A stretch of 6,859 bases of DNA, from assembly GCA_020057985.1 (NCBI GenBank), contig JAGVEU010000439.1, forward strand, positions 1 through 6,859, read 5' to 3'. This DNA comes from Calditrichota bacterium. GTDB taxonomy: Bacteria > Electryoneota > RPQS01. The notes below the pieces were generated by a model that was given only the letters and a program-made list of their open reading frames with translations, was not told the DNA's origin and did no database searches. The position numbers and the translations under genes were made by a program. Numbering within the stretch: position 1 is the first letter of the stretch; every line of letters starts with the position of its first letter. Positions 1 to 6,859 of the stretch are shown here, piece after piece.

Positions 1-1
1 A

Positions 2-1291
2 GAAAGTAGGCTAACGCCTGCCGCACGGCCGGTCGTTCGCCGACTGCCTCCGGATTGGCTGCTCGGTTTGCTGCTTGTTCTCGGGATTTATCTGTGGCAG
101 CGTACTGCTACCCCGTTGTGGGTGGGGGATGTGTTTCCTAACCAACTCGCAGCGCACTACTGGCGCACAGGGGAGCATGAATGGATGTATGCGCCTGTCG
201 AGAGATACTCCGAGTGGATGCGGCGGTCCGAACCCCTTGCCCGCCAAATGGGCCTCGACTGCGACCTCTGCCCGTACATGTATCCACCGTTCGTTGCGGC
301 GTTGCTCGCTCCGGTTTCAGAAGTCCCGGCCACTCGCTGGCGCGACGTAGTGCTGGTGATCAACGTGAGTCTGGTCTTTGTTTTCGCCTATCAGATTGTG
401 CTGCTGTGCGGCGCGGCACGAACCTGGCGTTCCTTTCTTTGGGCGCTCGGTCTGGTGCTCGTCTGTTACCCGCTCGCGCGGGCGACAAAACTCAGTCAAA
501 TTGTCCCCCTTCTTGCCGCGGGGTTCTGGTGTGGAATGTTGTGGATGCGAAGGCAGAGAGACTGGAGATCCGGTATCCTGATGGGAATCGTGGGTGCGAT
601 CAAGTTGTTCCCAGCTGCGCTGGTGATGTTGCCGTTCCTTGACAAGCGTCTCCGGCTTGTAGCCATCACGCTCGCGACGATGGCCGTTATCTACGGCGCA
701 TCGTTGCTGGCACTCGGGACGCAAGTGCATGGCTATTGGTGGGAAGTGATGCGGCAATTCGGCACCCACGTGGAACCGTATTGGGGAAATCAATCGCCTC
801 TGGGGTGGTTTGCGCGGGCGGTGGAAGGACACACTGGCCTGAGTGAACTGCCGTTTACCGATCCTGTGATCGAGGTTCTGAGACTCATCCTTCTCGGCGT
901 TTTCGGGAGTACAACCGTGTGGGTGCTATGGAAGACGCGCGGTGAGCTCTCTGAGAATCATGTTGCTCTGTCAAGCGGTCTGTTGCTGTCCGGCATCCTT
1001 CTTTCGGTACCGATTTCCTGGGAGCACTACTGGTTGTTTGTGCTGCCATGTCTCGGCTGGGCGATTCGCGATGTGTGGCTGCACGGTGACCGGCGATTCT
1101 GGGAACTATGGCTGGCCGCCGCGGCGTTCTTTTTCACGATGAAACTCACTCACTTCTACGGTGACACGGTTTTCGGCCAAGTGATGTCGGGCAGTCAGAC
1201 CGTTGGCATGATTCTGTTGTGGATCTGGTTTATGCGGCGTGTATGGCGAGGAACGCTCAGAAACCTTACACTGTCAACGGTGAATGATTGA
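2..1291 (+). CDS. GT87/DUF2029-family membrane glycosyltransferase, first of tandem pair (5' end outside window)
   Basis: The reading frame is open from the first bases of the window, so the true start probably lies upstream. The only in-window candidate is a TTG at 68, which would fall in the middle of the first membrane segment. Numbering from base 2 gives 429 visible residues: a short basic N-terminus (RPVVRRLPPD), a first hydrophobic helix at about 18-33, then many hydrophobic segments with short basic loops, as expected for a GT-C fold inner-membrane enzyme. Family-like motifs are an Asp just after helix 1 (D43, where GT-C enzymes keep their catalytic Asp), YPP at 94-96, CYPLARA at 155-161, KLFP at 201-204, GNQS at 262-265 and SWEHYW at 339-344. 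GT87 enzymes such as mycobacterial PimE transfer sugars from polyprenyl-phosphate donors on the outer face of the membrane. The substrate here is unknown. The gene overlaps the next one, a clear paralogue, by 4 bases. The family is likely; the specific reaction cannot be stated. Confidence 0.8.
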   Translation, partial: ESRLTPAARPVVRRLPPDWLLGLLLVLGIYLWQRTATPLWVGDVFPNQLAAHYWRTGEHEWMYAPVERYSEWMRRSEPLARQMGLDCDLCPYMYPPFVAALLAPVSEVPATRWRDVVLVINVSLVFVFAYQIVLLCGAARTWRSFLWALGLVLVCYPLARATKLSQIVPLLAAGFWCGMLWMRRQRDWRSGILMGIVGAIKLFPAALVMLPFLDKRLRLVAITLATMAVIYGASLLALGTQVHGYWWEVMRQFGTHVEPYWGNQSPLGWFARAVEGHTGLSELPFTDPVIEVLRLILLGVFGSTTVWVLWKTRGELSENHVALSSGLLLSGILLSVPISWEHYWLFVLPCLGWAIRDVWLHGDRRFWELWLAAAAFFFTMKLTHFYGDTVFGQVMSGSQTVGMILLWIWFMRRVWRGTLRNLTLSTVND

Positions 1292-2532
1292 AGCCAATTT
1301 TTCAGTGGCTGTTGCTGGCCGGAGCGGTTTTTCAGTTTGGAGCGATTGCCCTGCCGCCGTGGAATGCCGATCTGATTTCCATTCAGTCTCTTGCGCTCGA
1401 TCTTTCGCGAGACAAGAAGGATCTGCTCTATCCGGGAAAGGGTTTCGCTCGCAATGATGAGTGGGTGGCTCATCACGAAGCGAATCTGAAAGAACTCGGA
1501 GATCGCGGCGAGCCAAACTGGTGTTTTTATCCGCCGCTTGTTCCGTATTTTCTTTCTCCATTTGCGGTGGTCAAGGCTGAGACCTGGCGAGTTGTGTGGG
1601 GCATTCTTCAGTACGCGCTCATTCTTATATACGCACTATTGATCGAGCGACTTCTTCGAGTAAGTGACGGGACGAATCGCCTGCCAAGGGTATTGATTTT
1701 TGCATTAGTAATCGGTTGCTATCCGGTAGCTCGAGCCGTCGAACTCGGGCAAACCAGCATCCTGATTGCCTTGCTCTTGTGGACCAGTGTCTATATCGGC
1801 TTCAAGGGCAGGTCATGGCTCAGAGCGGTGATGTTTGGAATTGCGATCTTTGTCAAACCGTTTCTGGGTGTGGTTGAACTTCCGAATTTGATCCGCAAGC
1901 GATTTAAGTTGATTTTGCCGGTTGGAATCGTCTTCGCTGGTTTGATGGCGCTGTCTCTGGCTCTTGTGGGCTTATCTGCCAATCGAGAGTACTGGAATCT
2001 CCTCACGACATTATCATCGTCGCAAACGGCGTTCTTTGGCAACCAGAGTTTATTTGCGGGACTGCTGCGGTTGTTCTCCGATCTGCCGGTCTACTCCTAC
2101 GGATTCGCGCAGAACATTGATCAAGCATCCATTGGCAAGTTGCTCTGGATTACCATTCTCCTGATTGCGCTTTGGGCACAGATGCGGGCGCGAGTCGTGA
2201 ACGCGATTCTGTCCACCGGTCTTTGGCTTTGCGCGGTCTCACTGGCGCTTCCGATTTCATGGGATCATCACATGATATTTCTGTTGCCAGTGATTGCCTA
2301 TCTATGGTCACTGAGTTCGCGCCGCTCGGAATACGTTGTCCTTGGTGTTGTGACAGCCTTGATCTGCGTGAGCTTGCGGCCTGTCTATGCCGAGACTTAT
2401 GCCGGCAGGTTGTGGGCATGTTTGCCGTTACTTGGAAATCTAATTCTGTTTGTGCAGTTGATTGTGATTCATGTTGGAAAAAATAGTCTGTTGTTTTCTA
2501 AAGCCAATAACCCCCCTTTGTCCCCCCACTAA
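1288..2532 (+). CDS. GT87/DUF2029-family membrane glycosyltransferase, second of tandem pair
   Basis: The protein has 414 residues and many hydrophobic helices, and is paralogous to the upstream gene. It shares, in the same order, an Asp after helix 1 (D28 in WNADL), YPP at 81-83, CYPVARAVELGQ at 144-155, a Lys-Pro pair at 190-191, GNQS at 251-254 and SWDHH at 324-328. The start must be TTG at 1288 or later, because an in-frame TGA lies directly upstream (1285-1287). TTG overlaps the preceding stop as TTGA, which suggests translational coupling. A strong ribosome binding site is not visible. The likely role is transfer of a sugar from a polyprenyl-phosphate donor in the cell membrane; donor and acceptor are unknown. 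The last residues (NNPPLSPH) and the stop codon are encoded by a C-rich repeat that looks foreign to the gene, so the natural C-terminus was probably slightly different. Identity between the two copies outside the motifs is low, so the duplication is old or the two arrived separately. Confidence 0.82.
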   Translation: MKPIFQWLLLAGAVFQFGAIALPPWNADLISIQSLALDLSRDKKDLLYPGKGFARNDEWVAHHEANLKELGDRGEPNWCFYPPLVPYFLSPFAVVKAETWRVVWGILQYALILIYALLIERLLRVSDGTNRLPRVLIFALVIGCYPVARAVELGQTSILIALLLWTSVYIGFKGRSWLRAVMFGIAIFVKPFLGVVELPNLIRKRFKLILPVGIVFAGLMALSLALVGLSANREYWNLLTTLSSSQTAFFGNQSLFAGLLRLFSDLPVYSYGFAQNIDQASIGKLLWITILLIALWAQMRARVVNAILSTGLWLCAVSLALPISWDHHMIFLLPVIAYLWSLSSRRSEYVVLGVVTALICVSLRPVYAETYAGRLWACLPLLGNLILFVQLIVIHVGKNSLLFSKANNPPLSPH

Positions 2533-2543
2533 AGTGGAGGGAG
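2508..2543 (+). repeat. C-rich/G-rich inverted repeat, probable dispersed intergenic element
   Basis: Two runs of six C (2511-2516 and 2522-2527) separated by TTTGT are followed by a G-rich complement. Bases 2521-2529 can pair with 2534-2542 with one mismatch (C2525 opposite A2538), leaving the loop TAAA. Elements of this look, giving NPPLSP when translated, are common as dispersed repeats between and at the ends of genes in several bacterial phyla; that is from memory and unverified for this genome. The TAA stop of the upstream glycosyltransferase lies in the loop, and the 3' arm contains the purine-rich stretch preceding atpG. There is no T-run after it, so it is not a standard intrinsic terminator. 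Confidence 0.6.
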
Positions 2544-2544
2544 A
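2536..2544 (+). promoter_or_regulatory. Purine-rich ribosome-binding-like stretch before atpG
   Basis: GGAGGGAGA is the only Shine-Dalgarno-like sequence ahead of atpG. Its core GGAGG ends 16 bases before the ATG at 2557, and its 3' end is 12 bases away, both longer than usual. It forms the 3' arm of the repeat hairpin, so it may be masked unless ribosomes finishing the upstream gene open the stem. It could also be just part of the repeat, without function. Confidence 0.35.
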
Positions 2545-2556
2545 TGACAATACTTC

Positions 2557-3414
2557 ATGTCCAGTCTTAAGTTAATTAAACGTCGCATCAGCAGCATCCG
2601 CTCCACGCAGCAAATCACTCGTGTGATGAAGATGGTGGCTGCGGCTAAGCTCAAGCGTTCGCAGGAGAACATTGTTAAAGCGCGACCGTATTCGCTGAAG
2701 CTGAGACAAGTGATTCGCGAGGTGTCGCATCGGATTGATCGCTCGCATCATCCATTGCTGGAAATACACCCGCCTGAGAAAATTGGCATCGTGGTTGTCA
2801 CGGGAGATCGCGGTTTGTGCGGTTCATTCAACACGAACATTCTGAAGGCAGCACAGCTACTGATTGACGAGCACAGCGAGCAGGAAATCCGCCTGATTAC
2901 GGTAGGAAGAAAGGGCACAGAATTCTTCACCCGGCGGGGATTTCAGATTTCGGGCAAGCTCCTCAATTTTTTCAACCATCTGGAATATGCTCATGCTGCG
3001 GATTTGGGCAACATGATTGTCAATCAGTATATCGAACACGGCATGGATCGAGTGTATCTGGTTTACAATGAGTTCAAGTCCGCAATTCAACAGAATGTAA
3101 TTACGGAGCAGTTGCTTCCCATCATGCCTGACCCTGCCGATGAACACGTTCCGGCAACGGACATCATCTACGAGCCGTCCGAATTGGAGATTCTGAATGC
3201 TATTCTGCCTCGCTATGTCAATGTTCAGATGTGGCGCGTATTGCTGGAATCCTTCGCGGCTGAGATGGGCGCGCGCATGACAGCGATGGAGAATGCCACC
3301 AAGAATGCCGGAGAGTTGATTTCGTCCTTGACGCTGACCTACAACAAGGTCAGACAGGCGAGCATTACCAACGAGATTCTCGAAGTGGTTGCCGGTGCTG
3401 AAGGACTGCAATAG
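2557..3414 (+). CDS. atpG: F-type ATP synthase gamma subunit
   Basis: This is the central rotor shaft of F1, which couples c-ring rotation to conformational change in the alpha3beta3 head on the cytoplasmic side of the membrane. At 285 residues it has the usual length (E. coli about 287). The N-terminal coiled-coil helix begins SLKLIKRRISSIRSTQQITRV and keeps the VMKMVAAAKLKR segment (residues 23-34). GDRGLCGSFN lies at 83-92. The C-terminal helix carries the family signature around 270-283 (ITNEILEVVAGAEG), preceded by MGARMTAMENATKNA at about 237-251. The start is the ATG at 2557: an in-frame TGA at 2545-2547 excludes an upstream extension. The gene lacks its usual upstream neighbour atpA; glycosyltransferase genes stand there instead. 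The downstream genes are an NYN protein and a HEAT-repeat protein rather than atpD directly. The reading frame is intact and the identification secure. Confidence 0.98.
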   Translation: MSSLKLIKRRISSIRSTQQITRVMKMVAAAKLKRSQENIVKARPYSLKLRQVIREVSHRIDRSHHPLLEIHPPEKIGIVVVTGDRGLCGSFNTNILKAAQLLIDEHSEQEIRLITVGRKGTEFFTRRGFQISGKLLNFFNHLEYAHAADLGNMIVNQYIEHGMDRVYLVYNEFKSAIQQNVITEQLLPIMPDPADEHVPATDIIYEPSELEILNAILPRYVNVQMWRVLLESFAAEMGARMTAMENATKNAGELISSLTLTYNKVRQASITNEILEVVAGAEGLQ

Positions 3415-3419
3415 TTAAA

Positions 3420-3451
3420 ATCGGTGGCAGCATCCTGAGGGTGTTGCCGAT
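3420..3451 (+). other. Imperfect hairpin between atpG and the NYN gene
   Basis: ATCGG (3420-3424) pairs with CCGAT (3447-3451). The stem can continue inward by five more pairs, three of them G-U, and close with a small GC-rich tip around a TGA loop. It starts six bases after the atpG stop and is followed by AT-rich sequence, not a clean T-run. It could be a weak terminator, an attenuator or an mRNA-stability element that sets gamma expression apart from the genes downstream. It may also be chance. Confidence 0.35.
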
Positions 3452-3454
3452 ATT

Positions 3455-3460
3455 TATAAT
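3455..3460 (+). promoter_or_regulatory. Candidate -10 element (TATAAT) upstream of the NYN gene
   Basis: A perfect TATAAT lies 26 bases before the TTG start at 3487. It would place a transcript start near 3467 and give a leader of about 20 bases. No good TTGACA-like -35 is visible at 16-18 bases upstream (3431-3438 is poor), and there is no extended TG motif. The surrounding stretch is AT-rich, so a chance match is possible. If real, it would let the NYN, HEAT, atpD and atpC genes be transcribed without atpG. Confidence 0.3.
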
Positions 3461-3475
3461 CTTATTCATGCGAAA

Positions 3476-3481
3476 AGGCGG
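3476..3481 (+). promoter_or_regulatory. Ribosome binding site supporting a TTG start for the NYN gene
   Basis: AGGCGG, an imperfect Shine-Dalgarno match, ends five bases before TTG at 3487. No in-frame ATG or GTG exists between the in-frame stop TAA (3457-3459) and this TTG. The nearby ATGs at 3468 and 3494 are out of frame. This decides the TTG start. Confidence 0.5.
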
Positions 3482-3486
3482 TCACG

Positions 3487-4062
3487 TTGAATCATGGACT
3501 TGGTCCGAAGCGCGTATCCATTTTTGTGGATGGCGCGAATATGTTCTATACACAGAAGAAAGGTCTTGGCTGGTTTTTCGATCCGGCCAAATTACTGAAG
3601 GTCTTATTGAGTCATGACGAATTGACGGATGCCTATTGGTACATGGGTGTCAAGCATCCGCCTGATCCCCGTGATGAAAATTTTGTCCGGTTTTTGTCTT
3701 ATGCGGGCTATGCAGTGCGCAAAAAGGATCTGAAAACGATCTACGATATCGAGAGTGGGGAAAAGACTCAGAAGGCTAATCTGGATGTTGAAATCGTTAT
3801 GGACATGTTTAACACGATCGAGAACTACGATAAGGCAATTTTGCTGTCCGGTGACGGGGATTTCGAACGAGCATTGGAATTGCTGCGTTCTCGGGGTAAA
3901 CAAATTTGTGTCGTCTCCACCCAGAATTGGATTGCGGCAGAGTTGCGCATGGCGATCGGTTCTCATTTTATAGACCTGCAGGACTTGCGCGAACAGATTG
4001 AGCGCACGGACAGACCGCCTTCCGAGGGACGGGGCCTTGATTCTGCGGCCTATCCCGGATGA
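3487..4062 (+). CDS. NYN-domain (LabA-like, PIN-fold) putative ribonuclease
   Basis: The protein has 191 residues, is predicted cytoplasmic, and has no signal peptide or membrane segment. It matches the LabA/DUF88 type of NYN domain, a PIN-like metal-dependent nuclease fold. Strand 1 ends in the acidic motif SIFVDGANMFY (D15, N18). The central motif KANLDVEIVMDM has K96, D100 and D106. Strand 4 gives LLSGDGDFERAL with S121, D123 and D125. VSTQNW and SHFIDLQDL (about 143-167) complete the Rossmann-like core. All acidic positions expected for metal binding are present, so an active nuclease, probably on RNA, is plausible; the substrate is unknown. The last 20 or so residues are polar and probably disordered. 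The start is TTG with an AGGCGG site five bases upstream. The stop overlaps the next start as ATGA, implying coupled translation with the HEAT-repeat gene. Its position between atpG and atpD is unusual. LabA itself acts in cyanobacterial circadian output, a role that cannot be carried over here. Confidence 0.88.
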   Translation: MNHGLGPKRVSIFVDGANMFYTQKKGLGWFFDPAKLLKVLLSHDELTDAYWYMGVKHPPDPRDENFVRFLSYAGYAVRKKDLKTIYDIESGEKTQKANLDVEIVMDMFNTIENYDKAILLSGDGDFERALELLRSRGKQICVVSTQNWIAAELRMAIGSHFIDLQDLREQIERTDRPPSEGRGLDSAAYPG

Positions 4063-4835
4063 GCACTGAAGAAGGTGATTCCGTTTCACGTCGCGAGGAG
4101 TTTCTCGGATTTCTGAAAAGCTGGCGCGATGAGCAAGACTCGGATAATACTGCACGTCAACAGATTGATTTACTGCTGTCCGATCTGAAGCTCTATCCGT
4201 TCACTCCGGTCATCGAACTTGGCATTGCCGGCGCTGAACTGCTGGAGAAAACTCCTGAAGAAGCGGTGAACATCACTCTGCAATTGGCCGCTTCCGAGGA
4301 AAAGGCCACACGAGCGGTTTCAACGGTCATTCTTTCTCGTTTGGCTCGTTTTCATCCGAAGATCTGGATGGAGCTTGCCAAGCATCTTGCCGCAGACAGT
4401 GACTGGGAAGTGAGAGAATATACGGCGCATATTTTCGATGTGCAGGGTCAGTTTGAGGGACTTGCAGCTTATCATCTTGACTATGTGTTTGAGGTGCTTG
4501 GAAGTTGGGTCAAGGATGAAAACTATCTGGTCAGACGAGCGCCCACCAATGCGTTGCTCAGCTACTATCTGAAGAATCCGGAGATTGGCGAGCGATTGAT
4601 CGCCCTGCTTGATCCGCTGCTGGATGACCTCATGGAATACGTTCAGCGCAATCATATCTTTGCGTTACGGACGATCGGAAAGAAACGGCCGGAGCTGGTG
4701 TTTGATTACATGGAGTCGAAGCTCCCGCAACTTACAGACAACTCGCGCCAAACCTTGAGGCAAGTACTTGAGCACAAGTTTGCGGATAAGGTTCCGGCGC
4801 GAAAAAAAGAATTACTGGCGAAACTACATTCTTGA
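4059..4835 (+). CDS. HEAT-repeat protein, DNA-alkylation-repair-like
   Basis: The product has 258 residues, is acidic, almost wholly alpha-helical, and soluble. Repeated helix pairs are visible: DSDWEVREYTAHIFD at about 113-127, KDENYLVRRAPTNALLSYY at about 152-170, and EYVQRNHIFALRTIGKKRPEL at about 193-212. The spacing of the Asp, Val-Arg and Ala-Leu positions is typical of HEAT repeats, and the WEVRE and LVRRAPTNAL phrases resemble the AlkC/AlkD DNA-alkylation-repair superfamily. Some members of that superfamily are DNA glycosylases; many HEAT relatives are only scaffolds. I cannot identify catalytic residues, so glycosylase activity is not claimed. The ATG start at 4059 overlaps the NYN stop (ATGA), so the two proteins are probably made together and may interact. 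The stop lies 33 bases before atpD. A helical scaffold that presents a nucleic acid or a protein to the NYN partner is one reading, but it is speculation. Confidence 0.75.
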   Translation: MSTEEGDSVSRREEFLGFLKSWRDEQDSDNTARQQIDLLLSDLKLYPFTPVIELGIAGAELLEKTPEEAVNITLQLAASEEKATRAVSTVILSRLARFHPKIWMELAKHLAADSDWEVREYTAHIFDVQGQFEGLAAYHLDYVFEVLGSWVKDENYLVRRAPTNALLSYYLKNPEIGERLIALLDPLLDDLMEYVQRNHIFALRTIGKKRPELVFDYMESKLPQLTDNSRQTLRQVLEHKFADKVPARKKELLAKLHS

Positions 4836-4841
4836 AATTAA

Positions 4842-6335
<1,494 letters not shown>

Positions 6336-6337
6336 GC

Positions 6338-6739
6338 ATGGCCAAGCCGTTCAAACTTGAAGTGGTTACGCCGACAGAGACATCGTATGTTTCTGAAGTG
6401 ATTCATCTGCGGGCTCCCGGAGCGGCGGGTGACTTTGGTGTGCTGGCCGACCATGCGCCGATGATGGCGGCGTTGCGAGCCGGTCGTCTGCATGTGGACA
6501 CCGCCGATACGGGTTTTGATTTTGCCATCAGCGGCGGTTACCTTGAAGTGCACACGAATCGGGCCGTGATCTTTGCCGAGACTTGCACAAGGAAGGAAGA
6601 TATTGATCTGGCTCGCGCTCAAGCCGCGAAGCAAAGAGCGCTGAAAGAACTCGAAGCCGCGACAACTTCTGTACAACAGGAAGAAGCGCGAGCGGCATTG
6701 ACGAGAGCGTTAGCGAGGATTAAGGTGGCGGAAGGATAG
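6338..6739 (+). CDS. atpC: F-type ATP synthase epsilon subunit
   Basis: This is the small rotor subunit at the foot of gamma, which links F1 to the c-ring and can inhibit ATP hydrolysis. Its 133 residues are near the family norm. The N-terminal beta-sandwich (about 1-85) shows FKLEVVTPTE, FGVLADHAPMMAALRAG at 33-49 and ISGGYLEV at 64-71. The C-terminal helical hairpin (about 86-130) begins EDIDLARAQAAKQRALKEL. The stretch IDLARA (89-94) fits the I(L)DXXRA motif that binds ATP in Bacillus-type epsilon, so this subunit may sense ATP. The ATG lies two bases after the atpD stop, the usual atpD-atpC arrangement, and translation is probably coupled because no Shine-Dalgarno is visible. This is the last gene in the window. 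Confidence 0.96.
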   Translation: MAKPFKLEVVTPTETSYVSEVIHLRAPGAAGDFGVLADHAPMMAALRAGRLHVDTADTGFDFAISGGYLEVHTNRAVIFAETCTRKEDIDLARAQAAKQRALKELEAATTSVQQEEARAALTRALARIKVAEG

Positions 6740-6753
6740 GGGAAGAAAACTCC

Positions 6754-6815
6754 AAACTTCAAACTTCAAACTTGAAAGAAGAGGGACAAGCGGAAAACCT
6801 GAAACTTGAAACTTG
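6754..6815 (+). repeat. Clustered AAACTT(C/G) heptanucleotide repeats
   Basis: Three contiguous heptamers (6754-6760, 6761-6767, 6768-6774; AAACTTC, AAACTTC, AAACTTG) are followed after 27 bases by two more (6802-6808, 6809-6815; AAACTTG twice). The switch from C to G makes small inverted pairs such as TTCAA-AC-TTGAA. The array begins 14 bases after the atpC stop in non-coding sequence. It could be a simple-sequence expansion, a dispersed intergenic repeat or a protein-binding array; no function is evident. Confidence 0.55.
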
Positions 6816-6836
6816 TGATGGACATTGTTGGTAGAT

Positions 6837-6859
6837 GCAACCCCCCGTGGTTGCTCTTC
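6837..6859 (+). repeat. Inverted repeat GCAACC/GGTTGC at the right window edge (incomplete)
   Basis: GCAACC (6837-6842) pairs perfectly with GGTTGC (6849-6854) around the loop CCCCGT, followed by TCTTC where the window stops. The core, a C-rich centre flanked by GCAAC and GTTGC, resembles dispersed palindromic repeats seen in many environmental bacteria (from memory, unverified). It could also act as a hairpin after the atp genes, but the T content after the stem is modest and the element is cut off by the window edge. Confidence 0.45.

Noticed and set aside
317..832. Open frame on the minus strand opposite the first glycosyltransferase (171 codons)
   Set aside because: It is rich in His, Arg and Pro and without recognisable structure, as expected for the complement of a membrane-protein gene.
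2521..2542. Intrinsic terminator after the second glycosyltransferase
   Set aside because: The stem is followed by GAGATGACAA and not by a T-run, so standard termination is unlikely.
2857..3411. Long open frame on the minus strand opposite atpG (184 codons)
   Set aside because: It lies wholly within a certain gene on the other strand, and its translation resembles no family and has no domain-like pattern.
6754..6815. CRISPR-like array
   Set aside because: Repeat units are only seven bases, mostly contiguous, without spacers of regular length and without cas genes.

Overview
The window looks like a chromosomal segment of a bacterium with about 50% GC. Its core is the gamma, beta and epsilon subunits of an F-type ATP synthase (atpG, atpD, atpC). 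All seven genes I can support lie on the + strand with little space between them. The lineage cannot be fixed from sequence reading alone. Three traits hint at the FCB superphylum (Bacteroidetes/Chlorobi and related candidate phyla): the beta subunit is about 28 residues longer than the E. coli protein, with extra sequence just before the GQMNEPPG motif; atpA is not next to atpG; and Shine-Dalgarno signals are mostly weak. This is inference.

Layout. (1) Positions 2-2532 hold two tandem, divergent paralogues of a polytopic membrane glycosyltransferase of the GT87/DUF2029 type. The first is cut by the left window edge, and the second starts inside its stop codon (TTGA overlap). (2) Positions 2508-2543 hold a C-rich/G-rich inverted repeat that looks like a dispersed element. 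It encodes the last residues and the stop codon of the second glycosyltransferase and supplies the purine-rich stretch before atpG. (3) atpG occupies 2557-3414. A 72-bp gap follows, with a hairpin and a perfect TATAAT hexamer. (4) Positions 3487-4835 hold a translationally overlapping pair: a LabA-like NYN (PIN-fold) nuclease-type protein and an alpha-helical HEAT-repeat protein resembling the DNA-alkylation-repair superfamily. (5) atpD (4869-6335) and atpC (6338-6739) follow with a 2-bp gap. (6) The last 120 bases are non-coding: a heptanucleotide repeat cluster and an inverted repeat at the right edge.

How the genes fit together. AtpG is the rotor shaft, AtpD the catalytic subunit and AtpC the regulatory foot of the F1 rotor. 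All appear intact, with their key motifs present. The most unusual point is that an NYN-domain protein and a HEAT-repeat protein sit between gamma and beta, where most bacteria have nothing, and appear to be co-transcribed with them. No role in ATP synthase biology is known to me for such a pair. The rest of the ATP synthase (a, b, c, alpha, delta) is not in the window. No tRNA, rRNA, CRISPR array or transposase gene was seen.
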